DNA from: Georgenia muralis
Lineage (GTDB): Bacteria; Actinomycetota; Actinomycetes; Actinomycetales; Actinomycetaceae
DNA: 64,000 nt
Direction of reading: 5' to 3'
Assembly: GCF_003814705.1 (NCBI RefSeq)
Contig: NZ_RKRA01000001.1
Coordinates: 682,001 to 746,000, forward strand
This document shows, piece after piece, positions 1 to 8,392 of this stretch; position 1 is the first letter of the stretch; each line of letters opens with the position of its first letter. The translations under genes and the position numbers were made by a program. Below the pieces are notes generated by a model. That model had not been told where the DNA came from and ran no database searches. It saw nothing but the letters and a program-made list of their open reading frames with translations.

Positions 1-514
1 ACGGCTCGTCCTCGAACGGTGTCTCGTCGCCGTCGGAGTCGGTCTCGCCGAAGCAGATGAGGCCGGAGTAGTGGAGGACGACGTCGTTGAGGTCGATGGC
101 CCCGACGTCGGGCCACCAGTACACGGCCCCGCGCTCGAAGACGGTGACCCGCCCGCCCTCGGGGAGGTCGGCCTCGTCGGTCAGCGGCAGCCCGAGCCAG
201 CTGGTCGCGCCGCCGAGCTCGTCGTAGCGCTGCCCGATCGCCCCGTAGACGTAGCAGATGCCGCCGTCGCGGCGCTGGTACATCGTGCCGTGCTGGTAGC
301 GCACCCGGAGCCCGGTGCCGACCGGCTCGGGCAGGGCGGCCGGCGCCAGCGGCGCACCCGGTGCGCCGCCCAGCGCCGCGTGCTTCTCGTTGAACGGCGC
401 CCACTGGAGCGTGTGCAGGTTGAAACCCTGACGGACGACGTCGATCACCTGCTCCGCACGCCTGGAGATCGTCCTCGTGTCGACCGTCTCGTCGAGACGA
501 ACCTTTGCGGGCAT
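1..514 (-). CDS. LGFP-repeat protein, N-terminal part (runs off the window)
   Basis: The reading frame is open from an ATG at 514 to the window edge, so only about 171 N-terminal residues are visible. After a polar N-terminus it shows a clear LGFP-type repeat: VYGAIGQRYDELGGATSWLG followed by LPLTDEADLPEGGRVTVFE and a GAVYWWPDVGA segment. In actinobacteria, LGFP repeats occur in cell-wall-associated and secreted proteins and are thought to bind the envelope. No signal peptide is visible at this N-terminus, which is odd for a surface protein. The gene is divergent from the LysR gene at 771. The 13-bp inverted repeat at 592-622 lies between them. Confidence 0.8.
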   Translation of the reverse strand, partial: MPAKVRLDETVDTRTISRRAEQVIDVVRQGFNLHTLQWAPFNEKHAALGGAPGAPLAPAALPEPVGTGLRVRYQHGTMYQRRDGGICYVYGAIGQRYDELGGATSWLGLPLTDEADLPEGGRVTVFERGAVYWWPDVGAIDLNDVVLHYSGLICFGETDSDGDETPFEDEP

Positions 515-591
515 GGTGGCCTCCGGTGCTCGGACGTCGGCAAGGTCGCCGTGCGTCAGGTGGATCGTCCGGCCGACCGGGTGAGGGACGG

Positions 592-622
592 AAGAGGTGG
601 TTCCTCCCTGGAACCACCTCTT
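592..622. promoter_or_regulatory. 13-bp perfect inverted repeat between divergent genes
   Basis: AAGAGGTGGTTCC (592-604) and GGAACCACCTCTT (610-622) are exact reverse complements with a 5-nt spacer (TCCCT). The site lies between the divergent starts at 514 and 771, so a transcription terminator is not expected here. It has no T-run. An operator, perhaps for the LysR-type regulator or another repressor, is the simplest reading, but no binding protein can be named from sequence. Confidence 0.6.
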
Positions 623-770
623 GACGCGGCGGGGGTCGGCGGGCTGCGGCAGCGCGGGTCCGCAGCCTGCTCCACGAGCGAGGGTCTGCGGCACGGACCC
701 TTCTGCCACACCCCTCCGCGGCCCTACGATCGGCATCTGCGAGCGCTCCGGCGCCGGGAAGGTGGACGAT

Positions 771-1766
771 GTGCACCTCGACCTCGACTGCGCCGAGAGT
801 TTCGCGGTGCTCGCGCAGGAGCGGCACTACGGACGCGCGGCGGCCCGGCTCCACCTCACGTCACCGACGCTGACCAAGCGCATCCAGCGGCTGGAGCGCC
901 AGCTCGGGGTCCAGCTGCTGCTGCGAGGGCCCGGCGGCGTGGTGGCCCTGACCGCCGGCGGTGCCCGGCTCGCGGCCGAGCTGGGACCGCTGCTGGCCCA
1001 CGAGGTGCGGGTGCGGCGGGCGAGCCGTGGCCGCGGCACCACGCTCGTCGTCGGCATCCCCCACGACGGCGACGACGACACGCTCGACGAGCAGCTCGCC
1101 GACGTCCAGAAGCTGGTCCGGCTCGAGAACCCCGACGTGACGATGCTCCGCCGCCGGACGCCGTTCCCGCTCATGACCACCTGGCTGCTGGACGGCCGCG
1201 TGGACGTCCAGCTCACCGCGGGGGCCGTCCGGCACGCCGCCATCCGCTCCACACCGATCGCCGCCGTGTCGCGGATCGTTGCCGTGGGGCGGCGCAGCGC
1301 CCTGGCCGAGGCCTCCTCGCTGGCGGTGGACGACGTCGTGGACCTTCCGCTCCTCTACGACCCCGGGCTCCCGGCGGACTTCATGGAACCGTTCTGGCTC
1401 GCCGACGTGCGCCCGGCCGCCCAGGCCCGGCTCGTCGGCATCGTGGCCCGCGACAGCCGGGCGGTGCTCGAGCACGTGCTCCGCGACGTGGGGGTCATGG
1501 TCCTGCTCCCCATCCAGGCGGCCGGCGTCCCGCCCGGGGTGCGCCTGCTGCCGCTGGCCGGTCTGCCACCGCTCGTCCTGCATGCCGCGACCCGGATGAG
1601 CGACCGGCGCGCCGCGGTCCACTCCGTCCTGGAGGCTCTGCGCTCGCTCCGCGGCGGCATGGCCTCGCCGCCGGAGATCGCGGACCGGCCGAGGCGGGAC
1701 CGCACACCGGTGCGCAGGACGGACCACACGACTGACGACGCCGCACCGCGCGGAACCCGCGGGTGA
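771..1766 (+). CDS. LysR-family transcriptional regulator
   Basis: A 331-residue protein with the LysR layout: an N-terminal winged helix-turn-helix (FAVLAQERHYGRAAARLHLT, then SPTLTKRIQRLERQLGVQLL) and a C-terminal periplasmic-binding-like effector domain starting near VVGIPHD. GTG at 771 is chosen because GGGAAGG lies just upstream and the HTH starts at the normal distance; the frame stays open further upstream without LysR-like content. The C-terminal 30 residues are Arg/Pro-rich and poorly ordered. No obvious target operon is attached; the only divergent neighbour is the LGFP protein gene. Effector unknown. Confidence 0.85.
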   Translation: MHLDLDCAESFAVLAQERHYGRAAARLHLTSPTLTKRIQRLERQLGVQLLLRGPGGVVALTAGGARLAAELGPLLAHEVRVRRASRGRGTTLVVGIPHDGDDDTLDEQLADVQKLVRLENPDVTMLRRRTPFPLMTTWLLDGRVDVQLTAGAVRHAAIRSTPIAAVSRIVAVGRRSALAEASSLAVDDVVDLPLLYDPGLPADFMEPFWLADVRPAAQARLVGIVARDSRAVLEHVLRDVGVMVLLPIQAAGVPPGVRLLPLAGLPPLVLHAATRMSDRRAAVHSVLEALRSLRGGMASPPEIADRPRRDRTPVRRTDHTTDDAAPRGTRG

Positions 1767-1887
1767 GAGCCGGTTTGGATTCGACGAAGATTCGATGTCG
1801 GGCCTGTCTGGCCGGGCACCGGGGTGCTTCGATGGTTCAGCCGGGCTCTCACCGGCTGCTCCCCCCACCTCCCAGAACGGACTCACC

Positions 1888-2085
1888 GTGAAGCTCACCC
1901 GCACAGCACTCGTCGCCGCCGCCGTCGTCGGACTCACGATCACCGCCCTTCCTGCCGGCGCGGCGGAGACGGGCACAGGTCGGGACTTCGCCGAGCACGT
2001 CGTCATGCACAACGACCGCTTCTCGGGCGAGATGAACCCGGGCATGCACCAGGGCTACGCCGGCTGGTCGGACCACCAGATGTGA
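1888..2085 (+). CDS. Small secreted protein (65 aa)
   Basis: The protein starts with a typical Sec signal peptide (VKLTRTALVAAAVVGLTITA, then LPAGAAET) followed by about 40 mature residues ending FSGEMNPGMHQGYAGWSDHQM-like. The FSGxxNPGMHQG core resembles short secreted proteins of unknown function seen in other actinobacteria (recalled, not searched). GTG at 1888 is chosen because it places the signal peptide at the very N-terminus. The gene stands alone between the LysR gene and the convergent DUF2071 gene. No function can be assigned. Confidence 0.6.
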   Translation: MKLTRTALVAAAVVGLTITALPAGAAETGTGRDFAEHVVMHNDRFSGEMNPGMHQGYAGWSDHQM

Positions 2086-2185
2086 GGCGACCGACGGCGC
2101 TCCGACACCCCCTCGGCTCCGTCCGACGCGTCGGCGCGCGTACCGGCTGGGTGGCGGTCGTGGTCCCGGACCTCCGAAGACGCCG

Positions 2186-2887
2186 TCACGCCGGGCGGGG
2201 TGCACCGACCCGCACGTGGACTGCCGGCGCGTGGTGGACCAGCGGGTTGCCGTCCGGCGTCGGCAGGCCGTTCGCAGCCAGGAGCCGGCCGACGTCCAGC
2301 TGCGCGCGCGCCTCGCACAAGGGCCACGGCTCGTGCTCGACGGGCACCCGCCAGAGCCTCCCCCACCGCTCGGTGTAGGCGTTCCACCGTCCCGTCAGCC
2401 CGTTGACGAGGGCGTCCGGCTCAGGCAGCGGTGCGCCGGGGTGGGTCCGCACGACCAGCTCGCCACCCTCGCGCTGCCGGCGCGAGGCGTACTCCACGTG
2501 CCGGTCGTGCGTGCGCACCGTGGTGCGCGCACGGACGTACGGCAGGCCGATCGTGCGCAGCGCCGCGACCACCGGCAGCCGGCCGCAGTCCAGCGAGAAG
2601 AACCAGATCCCGTCGTGGCCGTCGGGGCCGGTGACGTAGGTGCGGACGTTGACCTCGACGAAGTCGGGGACGACGGGCACGGGCCACCCCGGAACGCGCA
2701 CCTGCCGCATGACGAAGGGCGTGACACCGATCCACGCGGAGCCGTCGACCTCGTCCACCACCAGGCGCGGCGGGAGCATCGGCTGGAGCAGCGCCGCCTC
2801 CACGCGCCAGTGGAGGAAGGTCACGAGGTGCCACTGCTGGAGGTTCAGCGGCACCCGCACGGCGGCGTCCGGACACCTGCCCGCCAT
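2186..2887 (-). CDS. DUF2071 (YqjF-like) family protein
   Basis: A 233-residue protein with the DUF2071 pattern: an N-terminal QQWHLVTFLHWRVEAALLQP stretch, then LPPRLVVDEVDGSAWIGVTPF, and VRTYVTGPDGHDGIWFFSLD in the middle. These lipocalin/acetoacetate-decarboxylase-like proteins have no firmly assigned reaction. ATG at 2887 is supported by GGAGGAGG about 10 nt upstream; an earlier in-frame start at 2953 has no such support. The gene lies just downstream of the small Cys-pair protein on the same strand (26 bp gap), so the two may be co-transcribed. Confidence 0.8.
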   Translation of the reverse strand: MAGRCPDAAVRVPLNLQQWHLVTFLHWRVEAALLQPMLPPRLVVDEVDGSAWIGVTPFVMRQVRVPGWPVPVVPDFVEVNVRTYVTGPDGHDGIWFFSLDCGRLPVVAALRTIGLPYVRARTTVRTHDRHVEYASRRQREGGELVVRTHPGAPLPEPDALVNGLTGRWNAYTERWGRLWRVPVEHEPWPLCEARAQLDVGRLLAANGLPTPDGNPLVHHAPAVHVRVGAPRPA

Positions 2888-2912
2888 GGCTTCGTCCTCC
2901 TCCGGTCGCGGC

Positions 2913-3227
2913 TCAGGGGCGCGGGTCGACCCGGCGCCACCTGCGCTCACCACGCCGGGCGCCCATGCCGGCCGCGCACCTCGGGCACACCTGCGTCACC
3001 TCGTCGGCGTGCCGGCCGGTCGCCGGCTGGACGTCGGCCCAGCCGACGTGCGAGAACCAGAACCGCTCGCGGCTCAGCGCCCGACCGCACAGCGTCTGGT
3101 TCTGGCCCGGCACCCAGGCGTGAACCTCCCCTGCCGGGGCGCGCATGCGGTCCGGGCCGGTCCACTGCCCCGTGGCGACGACCGACGCGGCCGACCTCTT
3201 CCTGCCGCTCGACCCCTTCGTCTTCAT
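2913..3227 (-). CDS. Small protein with Cys pair (104 aa), hypothetical
   Basis: The N-terminus is basic (MKTKGSSGRKRS). The body contains WVPGQNQTLCGRALSRERFW, then HVGWADVQPATGR, and a CPRC pair (VCPRCAAG). Together with the earlier LCG cysteine this could form a partial zinc-binding site, but only three cysteines are visible. The ATG at 3227 has a strong GGGAGGAGG ribosome-binding site. Similar short proteins occur in actinobacteria (recalled), without known function. It sits directly upstream of the DUF2071 gene on the same strand. Confidence 0.6.
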   Translation of the reverse strand: MKTKGSSGRKRSAASVVATGQWTGPDRMRAPAGEVHAWVPGQNQTLCGRALSRERFWFSHVGWADVQPATGRHADEVTQVCPRCAAGMGARRGERRWRRVDPRP

Positions 3228-3470
3228 CTGCTGCCTCCTCCCTGTGCCCCGCCGGTCAGGTCGTGTCGGTCAGCGGGTCGCCGGTGGCCGCGGGTGGCGC
3301 ACTGCTCGACGCACCGGGGTCAGGAGTGGCTCGCTCGTCACGCATGGTCCGCCGCCGTGCGACCGTCGGCAACCTGAAGGGCTGTCGTGGCCGGCGTCGA
3401 GGACCTCGTGCCGTGCACCGGTGCCGGGTGCCACCACGCCGGGGCGGGCACGTCGGTGGCGCTGAGGCGG

Positions 3471-4280
3471 TCAGGCCGCTCTGACGATCAGGACGACGAC
3501 GTCGACCAGGGCGACCGCCATCGCCACCCGGAACGGTGTCCTGCCCTCGGAACGGACGCCGACGACGACCAGCGCCGCGACCCCGACGAGTGCCGCCCAG
3601 GCCCACACCGGAACCGGCCCGGTGGGCCCGACGACGACGAGGACCGACGCGCCGCCGAGGAGCACGAGGGCCAGCAGGCTGCTGCGGCGCCCGCCGAGCC
3701 GGTGCGGGAGCCCGTGGACCCCGGTCGCGGCATCGTCCTCGAGGTCGGGAAGGACGTTGAGCAGGTGGGCTCCCAGACCCAGCATCGCCGCGGCGAGAAC
3801 CAGCCACCACGGCGCGGTCTGGGGCGGGTCGAGCGAGGTGCGCACCACGACGGGCAGGGCCCCGAACGCCACGACGTAGGGCAGCCAGGACCACACGGTC
3901 CGCTTGAGGACCAGGTTGTACGCCCACCCGGCGGCCACGCCCAGCAGGTGCGTCAGGCCGGGGACGGCACCGAGGGCGAACGACGCCAGGACACAGACCA
4001 CGAGGGCGACGACGGTCGCCGCCCGGACCGTGGCGGCGCTGACCTCGCCCGTCGCGACCGGTTTGTCGGCACGACCGGCCGCGGTGTCCCGAGCGGCGTC
4101 CACGAGGTCGTTGGACCAGCCCACGGACAGCTGCCCGGCGAGCACGGCCACCCCGAGCAGCACGGTGCGGGCACCGAGCCCCGAGGAGACGCCGAGCAGG
4201 ACCGTGAGGCTGGTGACAGCGGCTGTCGGCAGCGGGTGGCTCGCGCGGACGACCGCCGTGACCGACCGGGCTCCCGTCAC
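3471..4280 (-). CDS. UbiA-family prenyltransferase
   Basis: A 269-residue polytopic membrane protein with about eight hydrophobic segments. The first Asp-rich motif characteristic of UbiA enzymes is present as SNDLVDAARDTAAGRADKP (NDxxDxxxD). A second acidic region follows in VLPDLEDDAATGVHGLPHRL. The family transfers isoprenoid chains onto aromatic or other acceptors (menaquinone, heme O, ubiquinone-like). There is no pathway neighbour, so the acceptor cannot be named. The gene points away from the decayed MFS region. The ATG at 4280 gives a normal family length. Confidence 0.85.
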   Translation of the reverse strand: MTGARSVTAVVRASHPLPTAAVTSLTVLLGVSSGLGARTVLLGVAVLAGQLSVGWSNDLVDAARDTAAGRADKPVATGEVSAATVRAATVVALVVCVLASFALGAVPGLTHLLGVAAGWAYNLVLKRTVWSWLPYVVAFGALPVVVRTSLDPPQTAPWWLVLAAAMLGLGAHLLNVLPDLEDDAATGVHGLPHRLGGRRSSLLALVLLGGASVLVVVGPTGPVPVWAWAALVGVAALVVVGVRSEGRTPFRVAMAVALVDVVVLIVRAA

Positions 4281-4619
4281 CGTGCGACCGGACGATGCTC
4301 GAGGTCTTCGAGGAGGGAGGCGTCGACGGAGGCGCGCTCGACCCGGTGGCCCCCCGGGACGACGTCCTGCTGGGACACGCTCACCCTCCTGGCATCGAGC
4401 GATGGAGCGGTTCTCGGGTCACCGTCGCACCACCTCCGGACGAGCGCATCTCGCGGCAGGCGGGGTCCGCAGCAGCACCGCCCGTTCGCCGCGCGCCACC
4501 TTCTCTCGGATGCCGGCGCAGCGGCAGCACGGCACCATGGGCACGCCTCACGACCTCGCAGACGAACCGGACGGTTCGGCTCGGGGCAGGCGCACGCCGC
4601 ACACCGCACACCGCACACC
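4281..4619. other. Intergenic stretch, no intact gene
   Basis: No supportable open reading frame. Around 4593-4625 there is a short simple repeat built from CGCACACC units. The stretch precedes the decayed MFS gene and probably contains its lost N-terminal coding part, but no recognisable transporter sequence remains before about 4620. Confidence 0.4.
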
Positions 4620-5600
4620 GAGTGCTCATCGCGGGACCGCTCGCCGCCCGTCGTGGTACGCGCGCTCCGACGACCGTCGGCGGGGCCTGCGGCGCCCTGG
4701 GCGCGGTGATCGTGACGTTCGCGCAGTCCGGAGGTGCTCGCCGTCGGTGCCGTCCTCGCCGGTAGCGCGGGTGGTTGGGTCTGGGCGCCCTACTCCGACA
4801 TCGTGACGCGTCTGGTGCCTGGCCAGCAGCGGCCGCGAACGTTGGCGATCATCACGACCGGCACCAGCAGCGGACTGGTCGCACTGGGTGGCCTCGCCCT
4901 CCTCGCCGCAGCGGGGTCGTGGCGCCTGGTCTGGGTCGGTGTCGCCCTGGCTGCCGTGGTCGCCGCCGCGCTGAACCTCCGCCTGGTCCCCCGAACCAGG
5001 CCCGGCCCCCACCCGGAGGGACGGCACGGCGTCTCCTCGCTGGCGAGAGCCCTCCGACTCCCCGCCGCCTACTCCGTCGTCTACTTCGCGGTCGTCGTGA
5101 TCTGCTTCACCTACGCCGCGGAGGTCCTCGACGACGGCGACCTCCCGGCGGCGGCGGTCGCGGCGCTCTACGCGACCATCGGCGTCACCGGCGTGCTGGC
5201 GGTGACGACCGGTGCCCTGGTGCAGCGCCCGGGCAGCCTCCGGGTCGCGGCGCTGTGTCTCGTGACGGTGGCTGCGGCGTCGGCGCTGCTGAGGCCGGCC
5301 GGGGACTCCCCGGTGGCGACGGCAGCCTCGGCGTGCGTCTTCGGTGCGGGGTACATGACCGGGTCGGCGGTGCTCGCGGTCTGGACCGCCGAGCTGGTGC
5401 CCGACCGCGCGAGCGCGGCGTTCACGGGGTGCCTCGTCGTGGGAGCCGTCGCTCGATCGCGGCGCCGGCCCTCGCCGGCGCGGTGATCCCTGCCCTGGGG
5501 CTGGAGACGCTGCTCGTCCTCACTGCCGCGGTTGTCGCTGCTGAGCGGGGTGGCGCTGGTCCTGCGCGGGGCGTCGCGGCACGAAGCCGTCCGACCTCGC
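4620..5600 (+). pseudogene. Decayed MFS transporter
   Basis: Transporter-like sequence is spread over several frames. At 4620-4730 one frame reads LIAGPLAARRGTRAPTTVGG followed by ACGALGAVIVTFAQS. From 4734 another frame continues LAVGAVLAGSAGGWVWAPYS and runs through about eight hydrophobic helices to GCLVVGAVA near 5450. There the frame shifts and continues as SIAAPALAGAVIPALGLETL. A further shift near 5530 gives LLSGVALVLRGASRHEA. The first helices are missing and at least three frame changes are needed, so this is a broken major-facilitator efflux gene. The longest intact piece is 4734-5486. The remnant ends at the tRNA gene. Confidence 0.75.
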
Positions 5601-5607
5601 CCGGAAC

Positions 5608-5683
5608 TGGTGCCCTCGGGCAGATTCGAACTGCCGACACCCGCTTTAGGAGAGCGGTGCTCTATCCCCTGAGCTACGAGGGC
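5608..5683 (-). tRNA. tRNA-Arg (CCT anticodon)
   Basis: Read on the minus strand, the acceptor stem is GCCCTCG (5683-5677) pairing with CGAGGGC (5618-5612). The D-arm is AGCTCAGGGGATAGAGC, the anticodon loop CTCCTAA gives anticodon CCT, and the T-arm contains GCAGTTCGAATCTGC. CCA is encoded at 5610-5608. Total length 76 nt. It decodes AGG. No integrated element is visible at its 3' end, although the pseudogene at its flank suggests past disturbance. Confidence 0.93.
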
Positions 5684-5762
5684 GGGGACCGGGGAACAGG
5701 TTACCGGCCCCTGCCCCTCCCGCCCGAACCGGGCGCGGGCTCACGCCTGCACCCGGACGGGC

Positions 5763-6857
5763 TCAGGCCTGCCCCGCCTGGCTCTGCAGCACCCGCGCCT
5801 GGTTCTGCGCCCGCACGCTGAGCTCGGCTGCCTTGAACGCGTGCTCCTGCGCCATGGCGGTCTCGGTCCGCTCGAGGCAGTCGGTGATGAGCCGGCCGAA
5901 GTACGGGTGGCCGACCGTCCCCTCCGCCCGGATGTGGTGCTCACCCCGGCCGTCGACGAGGAAGACGTGCCCCGGCTTGGCCTCGGCGGCCACGTCGACG
6001 TACTTGCGCATCTCGATGTAGCCGTCCGTCCCGAGGATGAACGTGCGCCCGTCGCCCCACGTGCTCAGGCCGTCCGGGGTGAACCAGTCCACCCGGCAGT
6101 AGCCGCTCGCACCGTTGTCCATGACGGCGTGCGCGTCACCGAAGTCGTCGAGCTCGGGGTGCTCCGGGTGGTGGTAGTTGGCGATCGAGGAGCTGACCAC
6201 CTCGGCGTCGGTCGCGCCGGTGTAGTGGAGCATCTGCTCGAAGTTGTGGCTGCCGATGTCGCAGAGGATGCCGCCGTACTGCTCCTTGACGAAGAACCAG
6301 TCCGGACGCGCGGTCGGGTCGCCCAGACGGTGCGGGCCGAGCCCGACGAACTGCAGGACGCGGCCGATCGCACCCTGCTCGATGAGCTGGCCGGTGAGCA
6401 CCGCGGCCTCGACGTTGATCCGCTCCGAGTAGTAGACCGCGTACTTCCGGCCCGTCCGCGCGACCGCCTCCCGGGCGACGGCGAGCTGGTCCAGCGTGGT
6501 GAGGGGGGCCTTGTCGGTGAAGTAGTCCTTGCCGGCCTCCATGACCCGCACGCCGATGTCGCACCGCTCGGAGGTGATCGCCGCACCCGCGACCAGGCGC
6601 ACCTCGTCGTCGTCGAGGACTTCGGCCTCCGACCGGGCGACGCGCACGTCGGGGAACCGCTCGCGGAAGGCCTCGACCTTCGCCGGGTCCGGGTCGTAGA
6701 CCCACCTCAGCGTGGCGCCGGCGTCGAGGAGCCTCTCCGTCATGCCGTAGATGTGGCCGTGGTTGAGGTGCGTCGCCGCGATGACGAACTCACCGGGACC
6801 CACCACGGCACCGGGCGACGGCGTGAGCTCGAGGTGGGCGGGGAGCTGGTCGGTCAT
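5763..6857 (-). CDS. Gfo/Idh/MocA-family oxidoreductase
   Basis: A 364-residue protein. The N-terminal NAD(P)-binding region has FVIAATHLNHGHIYGMTERL, a diverged Rossmann start in which GxGxxG is replaced by THLNHGH. KDYFTDKAPLTTLDQL is the EKP-like motif (here DKAP). The C-terminal domain contains GGILCDIGSHNFEQMLHYTG with the DxGxH motif typical of dehydrogenases of this family acting on sugars or inositols. ATG at 6857 has GAGGACG upstream. The substrate is unknown and no sugar genes are adjacent. This subgroup with THxNHGH often occurs in carbohydrate catabolism (family knowledge). Confidence 0.85.
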   Translation of the reverse strand: MTDQLPAHLELTPSPGAVVGPGEFVIAATHLNHGHIYGMTERLLDAGATLRWVYDPDPAKVEAFRERFPDVRVARSEAEVLDDDEVRLVAGAAITSERCDIGVRVMEAGKDYFTDKAPLTTLDQLAVAREAVARTGRKYAVYYSERINVEAAVLTGQLIEQGAIGRVLQFVGLGPHRLGDPTARPDWFFVKEQYGGILCDIGSHNFEQMLHYTGATDAEVVSSSIANYHHPEHPELDDFGDAHAVMDNGASGYCRVDWFTPDGLSTWGDGRTFILGTDGYIEMRKYVDVAAEAKPGHVFLVDGRGEHHIRAEGTVGHPYFGRLITDCLERTETAMAQEHAFKAAELSVRAQNQARVLQSQAGQA

Positions 6858-7076
6858 CAGGTCGTCCTCGGGGTCCGTCGTCCGGCCGCCACCACGCGAC
6901 CGCGGTCGCTCCCATTCTCCGGCAGACCGGTGATGGGGTCGGACCCCACGCCGACGCACCCGCCGTCATCCACGCCGGACACCACGGCCGGCCTGACGGT
7001 GCTCGGGGGACGCCGGGGCACCGCCACGAACCGCGGCACCCGAGACCCACAGGGGTTGGCCTCGGATGCCGCACAC

Positions 7077-7604
7077 TCAGCGCACGGGCGTCCCGCCCGC
7101 GACGAGGGAGCCCAGCTCCTCGCCCCACGCCCGCGCCCGCTCGGCCTCACCGGCGTAGAGCGGACCCTCGTAGCCGTGGACGTAGAACGACGTCGGGCTG
7201 CCGACGACGTTCGCGCCGAGACGGCGCAGCCGCTTCTCCGCGGCGTGGCCCGCCCGCCCCGGCAGGTTCGGGACCCGCACGTGGGTGTCGAAGCAGGCGA
7301 CCGGCAGGTCCCGCGGCGCGGAGTAGGCCTCCGCGAGCCACTCGCGCATCCCGGTCGTGTCGGAGATGACCGCGTGCCCGACCCGCTCCGCGGCGTCCCT
7401 GCGGGTCTCCGGGCGGCTGAGCCCGAACGCGTGGGTGGGTGCGCCGACCACGAGGAGGTCGACGTCGTCGAGCAGCTCGAGCAGGGGCGCCCGGGAGACC
7501 TCGAGGACCTCGACGTCCATCACCGCGCGCAGCCCGTCGGCGACCGCCTCGGCCACCGCCTCGGTGTTGCCGAACATCGACTCGTAGACGACGAGAGCAC
7601 CCAC
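7077..7604 (-). CDS. Flavodoxin-like protein
   Basis: A 175-residue protein starting with the flavodoxin phosphate-binding signature (VGALVVYESMFGNTEAVAEA, T/SxxGNT). A GAPTHAFGLSRPETR segment forms the FMN-ring loop. GTG at 7604 is chosen because it places the first beta strand at the N-terminus and GGGAAGGGGCGGG lies upstream. Such proteins carry electrons or act as FMN-binding quinone-type reductases. Actinobacterial members of this group often look like stress-linked flavodoxins. It is downstream of TrkA on the same strand with a 95-bp gap, and is not obviously functionally linked to it. Confidence 0.85.
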   Translation of the reverse strand: MGALVVYESMFGNTEAVAEAVADGLRAVMDVEVLEVSRAPLLELLDDVDLLVVGAPTHAFGLSRPETRRDAAERVGHAVISDTTGMREWLAEAYSAPRDLPVACFDTHVRVPNLPGRAGHAAEKRLRRLGANVVGSPTSFYVHGYEGPLYAGEAERARAWGEELGSLVAGGTPVR

Positions 7605-7699
7605 GGCCCGCCCCTTCCCGGCTGGACCCGGCGCCACGCCGGGCCACGTCTCCACAGTGGCACGCGCTCGTTTCGGACGAATGGGACAGAGGTCCCCGC

Positions 7700-8392
7700 T
7701 CACGCCATGTCGATGAAGCTCTCCGCGATCTCCTTCGGACCCATGACGATGATCTGGTCGTCCCAGCGCGGCACGGTCTCCCCCGTCGCGTGCTCCCACT
7801 CCCCCTCGGGCCGGCGCACCGCGACGACGTTGAGGTTGTACTTCTTGCGGAACCCGATCTCCTCGAGCGAGCGGCCCACCATCGACGGCGTCGGGGCGGC
7901 GGTGACCATGGCGAAGCCGCCGCCGATCTCCTGGTAGTCGGCGATCGAGCCGCGCAGCAGGTGGGCGACCCGCCGGCCCATGTCGGCCTCGGGGTAGACG
8001 ACGTGGTGGACGCCGAGCTGCTTGAGGATCTGGCCGTGCGGCTCACTGATCGCCTTGGCCCAGATCGCGGGGATCTCGAACCTCAGCAGCCAGGACGAGG
8101 TGAGGATGGATGCCTCGATGTTCGACCCGATCGCCACCACGGCGTGGGTGAACTCGGCGACCCCGAGCTGGTGGAGCACCTCCTCCCTGGACGCGTCGGC
8201 GCGCACCACCTGGGTGAGGACGCCGTTGAGCTCCTGGACGATCTCCTCGTCGGTGTCGACGCCCATGACCTCGACGCCGGACTGGGCGAGCTCGACGGCC
8301 AGGGCCCGGCCGAAGCGGCCGAGCCCGATGACGACGACCGAGTCGCCCTCGGAGAGGGTGCGTGCGCGCCGGGCGCGGAAGGCGTTAGCCAA
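7700..8392 (-). CDS. trkA: Trk/Ktr potassium uptake regulatory subunit (RCK protein)
   Basis: A 230-residue cytoplasmic regulator. The RCK_N Rossmann domain (VVVIGLGRFGRALAVELAQS, with GVDTDEE binding the adenine ribose) is followed by an RCK_C (TrkA_C) domain from about residue 135. It gates the TrkH channel by binding NAD(H) or ATP. The start is read as TTG at 8392, inside the trkH stop region: ATTGGCTAA overlaps both genes. It has AAGGAGAG nine bases upstream. The next Met would delete the nucleotide-binding motif. The overlap implies translational coupling with trkH. Confidence 0.85.
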   Translation of the reverse strand: MANAFRARRARTLSEGDSVVVIGLGRFGRALAVELAQSGVEVMGVDTDEEIVQELNGVLTQVVRADASREEVLHQLGVAEFTHAVVAIGSNIEASILTSSWLLRFEIPAIWAKAISEPHGQILKQLGVHHVVYPEADMGRRVAHLLRGSIADYQEIGGGFAMVTAAPTPSMVGRSLEEIGFRKKYNLNVVAVRRPEGEWEHATGETVPRWDDQIIVMGPKEIAESFIDMA

